A stretch of 13,014 bases of DNA, taken from an uncultured Chthoniobacterales bacterium. Lineage in GTDB: Bacteria; Verrucomicrobiota; Verrucomicrobiae; Chthoniobacterales; UBA10450. Below the pieces are notes generated by a model. It was given only the letters and a program-made list of their open reading frames with translations. It was not told the DNA's origin and ran no database searches. The stretch spans positions 1 through 13,014 of the forward strand of contig CATPCN010000085.1 in assembly GCA_955652855.1 (NCBI GenBank). Direction: 5' to 3'. A program made the position numbers and the translations under genes. Positions within the stretch are counted from its first letter, which is position 1; each line of letters opens with the position of its first letter. Below are positions 6,695 through 13,014 of this stretch, piece after piece.

Positions 6695-7495
6695 ATGCTG
6701 CGGACTGAAATAGGGGAGCGCGGAAAGATCCGCGGCGCCTTTGCGTGGATCGGATTGCTCTTGATGGTCGCATCTTTCGTGTGGCTTCAATTGATCTCGC
6801 GAAATGAATCGACAACGACCGTGGCGCAGCCGAATCCGGAAGGGCGGTTCGTGCTCGTCGTGATCGACCCAGGTCACGGCGGCCAGGATTCCGGCGCAAT
6901 GTGTGGCGGCGTTCTGGAGAAAGATCTCACTCTCGATGTTGCGCGACGCATCGCACGACTCTTGCAAGTGCAGGGATTGAGCGCAGTGCTTACGCGAAAC
7001 GGAGACGAATATGTTTCGCTGGCGAACCGCGCCGCGATCGCGAATCGCGCGCGCTCTTGCATTTTTGTCAGCATCCATTTCAACGACACAAAGAAAACGG
7101 CGACGAGCGGCATCGAGACGTATTACGCGGCCCGGCAAGAAACGAATTCTCCGCTGATTGCATCGTGGTTGCCATTCTTGCAGCGCGCCGCGCTCGACTT
7201 GCCTAACGTCGAGAGCCAAAGTCTGGCCGATTTTGTCCAGGAAGCGCTGGTCGGGCGCACGCAAGCAGTGAACCGCGGCACAAAGACGGAACAATTTTTC
7301 GTGCTGGCGAACGTGCGCCATCCCGCCGTGCTCGTGGAGGGCGGTTTTCTTACGAATAAGGACGATATGAACAAGCTGGCGGTGGACACTTACCGAGAGC
7401 AAATCGCGGCCGCGATCGCAGACGGAATCGCGCGTTACCGCGACATCACTTCGCACCGTCAACCGACATCGGCTGGAACTCCGCCGGAGAGCTGA
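6695..7495 (+). CDS. N-acetylmuramoyl-L-alanine amidase (Amidase_3)
   Basis: Zinc amidase that cuts the bond between MurNAc and the stem peptide of peptidoglycan. It has 266 residues: a short cytoplasmic start, a hydrophobic segment at about 16-34 (uncleaved anchor or signal), then the catalytic domain from about 51 to 247. The zinc ligands and catalytic residues of AmiA/AmiC-type enzymes are in place: His61 in IDPGHGG, Glu75 in LEKDLTL, His128 in SIHFND and Glu215 in VEGGFLTN. No AMIN or LysM domain is attached, so targeting may depend on the PG-binding protein encoded 36 bases downstream. The ATG at 6695, 17 bases after prcA, has no convincing ribosome-binding site. A purine-rich AGGGGAG at 6712-6718 lies inside the frame with no start codon suitably placed after it. 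Probably read from the ubact-prcBA transcript. Confidence 0.92.
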   Translation: MLRTEIGERGKIRGAFAWIGLLLMVASFVWLQLISRNESTTTVAQPNPEGRFVLVVIDPGHGGQDSGAMCGGVLEKDLTLDVARRIARLLQVQGLSAVLTRNGDEYVSLANRAAIANRARSCIFVSIHFNDTKKTATSGIETYYAARQETNSPLIASWLPFLQRAALDLPNVESQSLADFVQEALVGRTQAVNRGTKTEQFFVLANVRHPAVLVEGGFLTNKDDMNKLAVDTYREQIAAAIADGIARYRDITSHRQPTSAGTPPES

Positions 7496-7520
7496 ATAAG
7501 CTAGAAAATTGAAGCGTCAA

Positions 7521-7526
7521 AGGAAG
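7521..7526 (+). promoter_or_regulatory. Shine-Dalgarno of the PG-binding protein gene
   Basis: AGGAAG sits five bases before the ATG at 7532. It is the only textbook-like ribosome-binding site at a correct distance that I found in the window, and it fixes this start. Confidence 0.75.
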
Positions 7527-7531
7527 ACACA

Positions 7532-8338
7532 ATGAAACAAACCGCGCAAATCGTAGTCGCGATTTTTCTATCGACAATCGCGATTGTTCAAGCCGATCAG
7601 TCGATCGAGTCGGCGCAACAAATTCTGAAAGATCAAGGCTTTTACTACGGCGAGGTCAACGGAAAAAAAGATACGGACACGATTGCTGCCATTCGCCGTT
7701 TCCAAATTCGGAATGGATTACCCATCACTGGTGAACTCGATAACGCGACGCAGCAATCGCTCGGTGCGGGCGCGACTGTTTCGGCTCGACCCGCTGCGAA
7801 ACCTGCGAGCACACCAGAGAGCAATACGTCTGATTTGCGTGATGAGTCGTCGGACTCGCTAAAGACGGCCCGAGGGGACCCAGCTCAACCGCGAAGTTAC
7901 GACACGCAACGACAGCCGCCTCCATCTCGAGGTCCGCAGGACTACCCTTTTGCGCCGCCTTCATCTCGAGGCCAACAGGACTATCCTTATACAGGATCGT
8001 CTGTCACGCCGCCCGTAACCGACGTGTTCGCAAACACGCCCTACGAAGCAGCGCCGCCGGCGGTGCAACGGCAGGTCATCGTCGGCGCGCAAGTGATTCT
8101 GATGCGGGGCGGTTATTACCGCAGCGGCATTGATGGAATCTACGGGCCGGGCATGGAATTTTCCTTGCGCGCATATCAATCACGCATCGGTCTTCCTCCG
8201 TCGGGACGTCTCGATATGGATACTCTGAGCTCACTCGGATTGCTACCGGGGCAACGCGCATTGGAATTCCGTCCGCCGCGAAGAGTTTGGTCAGGAAGAC
8301 CGGTCGAGCCGCCAGTCCGCGGCGAGTGGGTGCATTAG
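7532..8338 (+). CDS. Exported protein with two peptidoglycan-binding domains
   Basis: A 268-residue protein. Residues 1-21 are a signal peptide (MKQTAQIVVAIFLSTIAIVQ, then AD). Residues about 25-78 are one PG_binding_1 domain (SAQQILKDQGFYYGEVNGKKD, AAIRRFQIRNGLPITGEL, LDNATQQSLG). Residues about 180-238 are a second (VGAQVILMRGGYYRSGIDGI, LRAYQSRIGLPPSGRLD, TLSSLGL). The linker between them is long, Ser/Pro-rich and contains two 13-residue repeats. No catalytic domain is present, so it likely acts as a wall-binding adaptor or structural protein. Placed 36 bases after the amidase gene and probably in the same operon, it could bring the amidase to the wall (inference). Its TAG overlaps the TAA of the convergent DUF3108-type gene. 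Confidence 0.87.
   Translation: MKQTAQIVVAIFLSTIAIVQADQSIESAQQILKDQGFYYGEVNGKKDTDTIAAIRRFQIRNGLPITGELDNATQQSLGAGATVSARPAAKPASTPESNTSDLRDESSDSLKTARGDPAQPRSYDTQRQPPPSRGPQDYPFAPPSSRGQQDYPYTGSSVTPPVTDVFANTPYEAAPPAVQRQVIVGAQVILMRGGYYRSGIDGIYGPGMEFSLRAYQSRIGLPPSGRLDMDTLSSLGLLPGQRALEFRPPRRVWSGRPVEPPVRGEWVH
7916..7993 (+). repeat. Two tandem 39-base repeats (13 residues each)
   Basis: Unit 1 (7916-7954) encodes PPPSRGPQDYPFA and unit 2 (7955-7993) encodes PPSSRGQQDYPYT. Nine of 13 residues are identical, and the DNA still shares the stretch tctcgagg. This is an in-frame duplication in the linker between the two peptidoglycan-binding domains. Confidence 0.85.
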
Positions 8339-9228
8339 CGAACCGCGGGCGATTCGGCCGGCGTTGCGGATTTCATCTCGTCGAAGCGCACTGATTGCAG
8401 CTCCGCCGAAACAGTGCCGACGAAAATTTGCGCTTCAATCCGCAGGATCAATCGGTCCGCGTCATCCGAGATCCAAGCCGTGGCACGACGGAATTTTCGA
8501 TGCGGCTCCAGCTCTCCGTTCTTGCCGACGCGGTGCAATTGCAAGTCGAGCTTGATCGCTTTGTAATTACCGGCGCGCACTGAGATTTTTTCGCGACCGA
8601 TCACTTTCACGGTGGCCAGATACGCAGAAGTCGCCGGATAAACGACGAGTTGCACGACTTTTTGATTTTCCAGCGTCTGGCTCCGCACATAGAGCAGCGA
8701 CGACTGAAGGTCGAAAAGATTGGGAAAGTTAAACCGCCTTTCTTTTTGCGCGGTCTTGGGATCGCGGCCAGTAGTCCGCTTGGACGTAACGCCACGCGTG
8801 TCGAACGCCAGGTCAGTCACAGTTTTTTTTGAACGTATATTCTCAATCTGATTCACCGAGAAGGGTCGCAACGTTTTCCCGTCGGCCAGCGCCGAGTATT
8901 TCACATCGAGTTTCCAAAGCGCACGCACCAGCCCAACCGTTTGACCATTGCCGTTTAGCTGAAAGCGATCGCCCGGAATTTGGGTCCAGCTCACATCCGC
9001 GGCGGCCGCGGTGAACCCGCTCCAGGCGAATCGATAAGCCGCGTGCAAAGACCGCGGCGGTGGGAAAGAGCCGGGACCGGAAGTGGTAAGCGTTGTTTGC
9101 CAGCTATCGGCGCGAGTATCTGCCAATGCCGAATATGTCAGCAGAAGCAAAAGCGCGACCTTAGAGAAAAGCCGAAAACCAAAGCGTTGGATCGACATTG
9201 CGCTGCCGAGATTTCGAGCCCCGAACAT
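8335..9228 (-). CDS. DUF3108-type exported protein
   Basis: A 297-residue protein exported by a signal peptide: after MFGARNLGSAMSIQRFGFR a hydrophobic core (VALLLLLTYSALA, about 24-36) precedes a likely cleavage site. The body fits the DUF3108 pattern: HAAYRFAWSGFTAAAADVSW near residues 62-81, mostly beta strands, then ISVRAGNYKAIKLDL and a FRRATAWISDDADRLILRIE segment near the end. Members are periplasmic or outer-membrane-associated beta proteins of unknown function, so I give none. The ATG at 9228 is preferred because GGAG lies upstream (complement of 9240-9243) and GAGGG directly abuts it; an ATG at 9198 is a good alternative and gives a more usual signal-peptide length. It is last in a bamA-skp-DUF3108 series, 92 bases after skp. 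Its stop overlaps the stop of the convergent PG-binding gene. Confidence 0.75.
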   Translation of the reverse strand: MFGARNLGSAMSIQRFGFRLFSKVALLLLLTYSALADTRADSWQTTLTTSGPGSFPPPRSLHAAYRFAWSGFTAAAADVSWTQIPGDRFQLNGNGQTVGLVRALWKLDVKYSALADGKTLRPFSVNQIENIRSKKTVTDLAFDTRGVTSKRTTGRDPKTAQKERRFNFPNLFDLQSSLLYVRSQTLENQKVVQLVVYPATSAYLATVKVIGREKISVRAGNYKAIKLDLQLHRVGKNGELEPHRKFRRATAWISDDADRLILRIEAQIFVGTVSAELQSVRFDEMKSATPAESPAVR

Positions 9229-9261
9229 CCCTCAAGTTTCTCCAGATTTATCCGCGCGGCC

Positions 9262-9271
9262 CTTTATAAAG
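9262..9271 (-). promoter_or_regulatory. Palindrome CTTTATAAAG, possible -10 region of the DUF3108-type gene
   Basis: A perfect 10-base palindrome containing TATAAA in the 92-base gap between skp and the DUF3108-type gene, 33 bases before the latter's start. No good -35 accompanies it. It may be a promoter for the gene alone or chance. Confidence 0.2.
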
Positions 9272-9320
9272 CAAACGAACGCGGAGGCCACCTCGCGCTT
9301 CGTCGTGAAAAACGGAGCGA

Positions 9321-9968
9321 TTACGGTTTGGTCGCGGACTTTACCGGAGTCGCCGACGGACTCGCCATAGTCGTGCTCGGCGAAGTAGACGAGGTCGTGC
9401 GACCAGGCTTATTCAACACCGCGATCACATCATTTGTGAAATCCGCATTATCTCGCGAATACATCACGATCGGAACGCCGTTCATGCTGAAGCCCGATTT
9501 ATCGAAAACCAAATCCATGCTGTTCGATTTCACTTTGTCCATCACGACATCGGTGATGTCCTTCACAATGCCTTCGCGCATGCGCAGTCCCTGCTCTTGC
9601 AGTTGTCGCTCGCGGGTTTGGCGGAATTCAGTGATCTCGCGCTCCATGTTCTTGATGTTCGCAATCTTGTCGTCGCGCTCTTTGGCCTTTTGCGTTTTCG
9701 CGGCGGCGCTCAAAGCAGGCGCTTCCAGTTGCTGATTCAGCTTGTTGATTTCATCGAGCGCCTTTTTGTAGGTGTCCATGCGCTCGTCTAATTCCTTCTT
9801 GGCGGCGTTCTTGGCTTCGTTGATTCTCGCTTCTGCGTCTTTCGTCTTGTTATATTCTTTGAAGGCGCGGGCCATGTCCATGGTGCCAACTTTCATTGTG
9901 CCTTGCGCGAAAGCCGCAACCGGCAGAGCGACAGCGGAAACCAAGGTGATAAAGAGAAGCTTTTTCAT
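9321..9968 (-). CDS. skp: Periplasmic chaperone Skp/OmpH family
   Basis: A 215-residue OmpH-family chaperone that holds unfolded outer-membrane proteins in the periplasm before BamA inserts them. Residues 1-22 are a signal peptide (MKKLLFITLVSAVALPVAAFA). Residues 26-42 (KVGTMDMARAFKEYNKT) are the first strand and helix of the body. Residues 43-145 are the long charged helical arms (KKELDERMDTYKKALDEINK, REITEFRQTRERQLQEQG), and 150-187 return to the body (MDLVFDKSGFSMNGVPIVMY). A Ser/Thr/Pro-rich tail of about 27 residues follows, which short Skp proteins lack. The ATG at 9968 begins the signal peptide; an in-frame upstream ATG at 10013 would spoil it. It sits 56 bases after bamA on the same strand, the usual pairing, but without lpxD after it. 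Confidence 0.9.
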   Translation of the reverse strand: MKKLLFITLVSAVALPVAAFAQGTMKVGTMDMARAFKEYNKTKDAEARINEAKNAAKKELDERMDTYKKALDEINKLNQQLEAPALSAAAKTQKAKERDDKIANIKNMEREITEFRQTRERQLQEQGLRMREGIVKDITDVVMDKVKSNSMDLVFDKSGFSMNGVPIVMYSRDNADFTNDVIAVLNKPGRTTSSTSPSTTMASPSATPVKSATKP

Positions 9969-10024
9969 AAAAAGAGATAAGACTGGTAGCCGAATCGCGT
10001 TAGACTGCAACAACTATCGTGCGT

Positions 10025-12406
10025 TCAAAATTGATAGCCGACGTTGAAGTTGAATCTTCCACTGCCATTGTTTCCAGCTTGCTGAAGCGGAATGCCGTAA
10101 TCGAGTCGCAGCGGCCCGATTGGCAAATCAAGACGAAGACCGAAGCCGAAATCTGAGGCGATATCCGGGTTGCTGTAATCGAACGGGCCTTTATTAACGA
10201 ACCCTGTGTCATAAAAGATCGCGCCGCGCGCTTTCTCCACGATCGGGAAAGTAAGTTCCACTGTCCCTCGGGCCAGACTCTGGCCGCCGATGGGTTCGCC
10301 GCGAATGTCCTTTGGACCAACGTCGCGAAAGGCGAAACCGCGCAAATCATTTGACCCGCCGAGAAAGAGCCGATCGAAAATCCGCACATTTGATATCTCT
10401 TCGGAGACCAGAGCTGGCATGGGCGGATGGCCTGGGCCTGGTACAAGAATCGTTTTCGTCTCCGGACCTCCCCATGTGTTCACCCCAGCGATCTCGCCGT
10501 TGAAAAGGAGGATCAAGTCCAATGGCAGATGAAAATATTGCGATGCTTGCACATCAAAACCGTAGATTTGGATATCCCCTCCAAGAGGTCCGCCGGCAAC
10601 GTATGGAGTCATCGTGATCCGCTGTCCATTGCGTGTCAGGAATGGGTTATCCCGTCGATCAATAACCAAACTCGGCGTGAGCACGCTTTTGATCGTCGAA
10701 CCTTTCTCCACTTGAATGTCGGGTGAAGCGCCGGCTGCGACATTAAAAATATCAGTATCTTCGAGGCGATAGCCCAAGCTGACTGCCATATAGGGGCCGA
10801 GAGGCTTGCGAAGCTCGAGCGCGATTCCGTAATTGCGCTGGTCGTAAACCGAGCTCAGGAAGCTGGCCTCGTGATAATACGCTTCCCCGCCTAGCGATAA
10901 GCGCCGGTCGAGAAAATACGGTTCGATCAGGCCAAGCGTGAAATCCTTTCGCGTCGTTCCGTACTGAATTCGTGCACGGAATTTCTGCCCGCCGCCCGTA
11001 AGGGCCGGCCAATTCAGAATGTCGAAGTTGCCTTGCGTCAGCTCGATGAAACCGACGACACTATCAACCGTGCTGTAGCCTGCGCCGAAGTTGAGAGATC
11101 CGGTGCGTTTCTCTTCCACCTGCACGGTCAGATCTTTGCGTCCAGCTACCCCGGTGTCTTCCGGATAAGTGTCCACCTTCGCGAAGTAACCGAGATTCTC
11201 GAGCCGTTTTTTCGAAATATCCACGCGCACGGTGTCGTAGACCTCGCCAGGCGCGACTCCAATTTCGCGCCGTATCACTTTGTCCTTTGTGCGGGTGTTG
11301 CCGATAATATTGACGCGCTGCAGGAACGAGCGCGTTCCTTCCTCGATCTTGTAACTCACGTCGATCGTTCCAGGCCCTACCGGCGCGCCTTTCGAAGCAA
11401 CAGTTAGATCGACATATCCGCCGCGGCCATACGCGTCGGAGACCGCCTTGGCATCATCGCGCAATTGCTTTGGCGAATAAACCGAGCCCTCTTTCATCTT
11501 GATGACGGCGCGAAGTCTTTGCTCCGTCGTCGCCTTCTCGCCGGAGAAGGACAATTTTCCGACGTGATATTTCGGGCCTTCATTGACCACGATGATGATG
11601 TTCATCTTGCCCTTGATCCGCTCGCGCCGGACATCCTTGACCTCAATGTCGATGTAACCGTGGTTCTGGTAATATTCGCGGATGCTATCGAGGTCCTGTT
11701 GCAGCTGCGTTTCCTGCAGCCGGCCCGATTTATCGAGAAACGCAATGAGCGTCTTGCCGCGGGTTTTCATTTGCTTCCGCAAAATCCGATCGCTGAAAAT
11801 CGTGTTCCCTTCGAAATTGAGGCGGGACACAGTGCCTTTCACGCCTTCGTTGATCGTGTAGACCACGCGGGCTGTGCCACGCGTCTCGTCCGCATCCACG
11901 CGAAACTGCACGTCGATGTCGTTATACCCGCGCCCTTTGTAAGTATCGATGATCTTCTGCCGGCCTTCCTGCAGCGCGTTTTCATTCACTGACGTGTTGA
12001 TCTTGATGCCGATCTCTTTGCGTAGTCTTTTCGCGCTGACTTTTTGCGCACCGTCGATCTCGATCTCGTTGACCATCGCGCGCGTTTGCACCACCACCGT
12101 CACTTTCACGCCGTCGCCTGCCGGTTCGCCAAAAATTCGGACGTTCTGAATTGACCCCGAGCTGTAGAGACCGCGAATGTCCTGCTCGACGAGCGTATCG
12201 GAATAAGGTTCGCCGATTTTCGTCCGAATCTGCGAAAGAATCCGCTCACGGCTGACCGTCTGCGGCCCGACGTACTTCACATCGATCGAGCGCACCGTCG
12301 CTCCATTCTGTCCGTGTGCGGTCAACAAACTCGCCACCAACAAAGCAGCTGGGAGTAAGATCGACAACGCGGGGCGACAAAACGGACGGTGTAAATATTT
12401 GGTCAT
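10025..12406 (-). CDS. bamA: Outer membrane protein assembly factor BamA
   Basis: Central component of the BAM complex, which folds and inserts beta-barrel proteins into the outer membrane. The protein has 793 residues, the usual length. Residues 1-33 are a signal peptide. Five POTRA domains follow at about 37-108, 111-187, 191-277, 280-357 and 360-432; the repeated pattern of an early VxxIxIxGN/xxxF strand and a late xxxxVxxxG/EG turn is clear in NEIEIDGAQ, SRLNFEGNT, GKLSFSGEK and QRVNIIGNT. The barrel runs from about 437 to the C-terminal Phe (FNVGYQF, the beta-signal type ending). The loop-6 motif appears as LRGF at 688-691 (VRGF or VRGY usually) in LFLGGSNDLRGFAFRDVGP. Its presence proves a diderm envelope. 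A 137-base gap separates its start from mqnC upstream. No clear ribosome-binding site precedes the ATG. Confidence 0.96.
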   Translation of the reverse strand: MTKYLHRPFCRPALSILLPAALLVASLLTAHGQNGATVRSIDVKYVGPQTVSRERILSQIRTKIGEPYSDTLVEQDIRGLYSSGSIQNVRIFGEPAGDGVKVTVVVQTRAMVNEIEIDGAQKVSAKRLRKEIGIKINTSVNENALQEGRQKIIDTYKGRGYNDIDVQFRVDADETRGTARVVYTINEGVKGTVSRLNFEGNTIFSDRILRKQMKTRGKTLIAFLDKSGRLQETQLQQDLDSIREYYQNHGYIDIEVKDVRRERIKGKMNIIIVVNEGPKYHVGKLSFSGEKATTEQRLRAVIKMKEGSVYSPKQLRDDAKAVSDAYGRGGYVDLTVASKGAPVGPGTIDVSYKIEEGTRSFLQRVNIIGNTRTKDKVIRREIGVAPGEVYDTVRVDISKKRLENLGYFAKVDTYPEDTGVAGRKDLTVQVEEKRTGSLNFGAGYSTVDSVVGFIELTQGNFDILNWPALTGGGQKFRARIQYGTTRKDFTLGLIEPYFLDRRLSLGGEAYYHEASFLSSVYDQRNYGIALELRKPLGPYMAVSLGYRLEDTDIFNVAAGASPDIQVEKGSTIKSVLTPSLVIDRRDNPFLTRNGQRITMTPYVAGGPLGGDIQIYGFDVQASQYFHLPLDLILLFNGEIAGVNTWGGPETKTILVPGPGHPPMPALVSEEISNVRIFDRLFLGGSNDLRGFAFRDVGPKDIRGEPIGGQSLARGTVELTFPIVEKARGAIFYDTGFVNKGPFDYSNPDIASDFGFGLRLDLPIGPLRLDYGIPLQQAGNNGSGRFNFNVGYQF

Positions 12407-12451
12407 AGATCAAGATCCCGCCCCCGGAGAGTCCCTAGGTGTGGCGGGCTC

Positions 12452-12484
12452 GTATTAGATGGGGAATGAGAGGGCGGTCGTCAA
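12452..12484 (-). promoter_or_regulatory. Possible bamA promoter
   Basis: On the minus strand TTGACG (complement of 12479-12484) is followed after 19 bases by TCTAAT, or after 21 by TAATAC (complement of 12452-12457). The -35 is good but both spacers are too long, so this is a weak candidate in the 137-base mqnC-bamA gap. Nothing else was seen in that gap. Confidence 0.25.
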
Positions 12485-12543
12485 GGCTGGAATTTTTCGG
12501 CTGCGGGGAGAGGAGCTTACAAATAGACAACGCAAGAGGCCAT

Positions 12544-13014
12544 TTAGTTCAGCAACTCGTACCAATTATTTCTCCGGCGCGGCTCGTAACCCGCGTCGCG
12601 AATGAGCGATTCGATCTGCGCCGCGTCGAGGCGAAACGTCGTGCCCGCGCTGCTCACCACGTTCTCCTCCATCATGACCGAGCCGAAATCGTTCGCGCCA
12701 TATTTTAACGCGATCTGTCCAATGTCCGGTCCCTGCGTCACCCACGAGCTCTGGATATTGTCGATGTTATCGAGGAAAATCCGGGCCAACGCCTGTGTGC
12801 GAAGATATTCCGCCACGCCGGTCGGATGCTTAATTTTCAACGCCGTGTGCTGCGGTTGAAACGTCCAGCAAATAAACGCGGTAAATCCGCCGCTCTTGTC
12901 CTGTTGATCGCGAATCCGCTGCAAATGTTCCACCCGCTCGGCAATCGTCTCCACGTGACCAAACATCATCGTCGCGCTTGATTTCAAGCCGAGCTCGTGC
13001 GCGACTTGCATCAC
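12544..13014 (-). CDS. mqnC: Cyclic dehypoxanthine futalosine synthase MqnC, C-terminal part
   Basis: Radical-SAM enzyme of the futalosine route to menaquinone, which cyclises dehypoxanthine futalosine. The window holds the last 156 residues; the 5' part with the CxxxCxxC iron-sulfur motif lies outside, so the codon at 13014 is not the true start. Recognised family segments: ATMMFGHVET, ERVEHLQRIRDQQDKSGGFT, FICWTFQPQHTAL, YLRTQALARIFLDNIDNIQS, SWVTQGPDIGQIALKYGAND, GSVMMEENVV, and the closing LIRDAGYEPRRRNNWYELL. The EENVV segment and the pattern around SWVTQG favour MqnC; the related aminofutalosine synthase MqnE is the main alternative. The gene ends 137 bases before bamA on the same strand, and any link between them is positional only. 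Confidence 0.88.
   Translation of the reverse strand: MMQVAHELGLKSSATMMFGHVETIAERVEHLQRIRDQQDKSGGFTAFICWTFQPQHTALKIKHPTGVAEYLRTQALARIFLDNIDNIQSSWVTQGPDIGQIALKYGANDFGSVMMEENVVSSAGTTFRLDAAQIESLIRDAGYEPRRRNNWYELLN

Noticed and set aside
6674..7462. 262-residue minus-strand open frame
   Set aside because: Antisense to the amidase, which has all its catalytic residues; the antisense product is rich in Arg/His/Cys without a domain.
8980..9735. 251-residue plus-strand open frame
   Set aside because: It is a shadow over the DUF3108-type gene and skp, with no recognisable domain; both minus-strand genes have clear signal peptides and folds.
11465..11992. 175-residue plus-strand open frame
   Set aside because: Antisense to the POTRA region of bamA; its composition mirrors the codon bias of bamA.
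1..13014. tRNA, rRNA, CRISPR, insertion sequence, prophage or toxin-antitoxin module
   Set aside because: No cloverleaf, array of spaced repeats, transposase/integrase motif or toxin pair was seen; the gaps are all under 140 bases.

Overview
The window (about 13 kb, GC-rich, no gap over 140 bases without a gene) looks like chromosome of a Gram-negative-type bacterium, most likely a verrucomicrobium of the Chthoniobacter/Spartobacteria type. The reasons are a diderm gene set (BamA, Skp/OmpH, an MsbA-like exporter, LysM and peptidoglycan-binding proteins), a futalosine-route menaquinone gene (mqnC), and an actinobacterial-style 20S proteasome next to a tiny ubiquitin-like modifier of the UBact family, known from Verrucomicrobia, Nitrospirae, Armatimonadetes and related phyla. 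The phylum is inferred from gene content; no rRNA gene is present.

Layout. 1-1918 (minus): a glycogen debranching enzyme cut by the window edge, preceded by a small MOSC-domain protein with a GTG start. 1988-3799 (plus): an MsbA-like ABC exporter, divergent from the MOSC gene. 3796-4811 (minus): a LysM protein translationally coupled to a GYF_2-like protein; the latter ends tail-to-tail on the exporter stop. 4910-8338 (plus): the centrepiece, ubact (56 residues) - prcB - prcA, with start/stop overlaps of 1 and 4 bases, then at short distance a periplasmic N-acetylmuramoyl-L-alanine amidase and a protein with two peptidoglycan-binding domains. 8335-12406 (minus): bamA - skp - a DUF3108-type exported protein, again ending tail-to-tail on the preceding plus-strand gene. 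12544-13014 (minus): the C-terminal part of mqnC.

How the genes work together. UBact is a Pup-like tag: its C-terminus is joined to lysines of target proteins, which are then degraded by the PrcA/PrcB core particle. The tag here ends in Gln, so by analogy with Pup it should need a Dop-type deamidase before a PafA-type ligase can use it. Neither enzyme nor the unfolding ATPase is in the window, so the pathway is split or lies elsewhere. The other genes serve the envelope: BamA and Skp (outer-membrane protein assembly), the amidase, LysM and PG-binding proteins (cell wall), and the exporter (possibly lipid A/lipid flipping).

Strong Shine-Dalgarno sequences are rare ahead of the starts; the PG-binding protein gene is the clear exception. 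No tRNA, rRNA, CRISPR, insertion sequence or integrase was seen.
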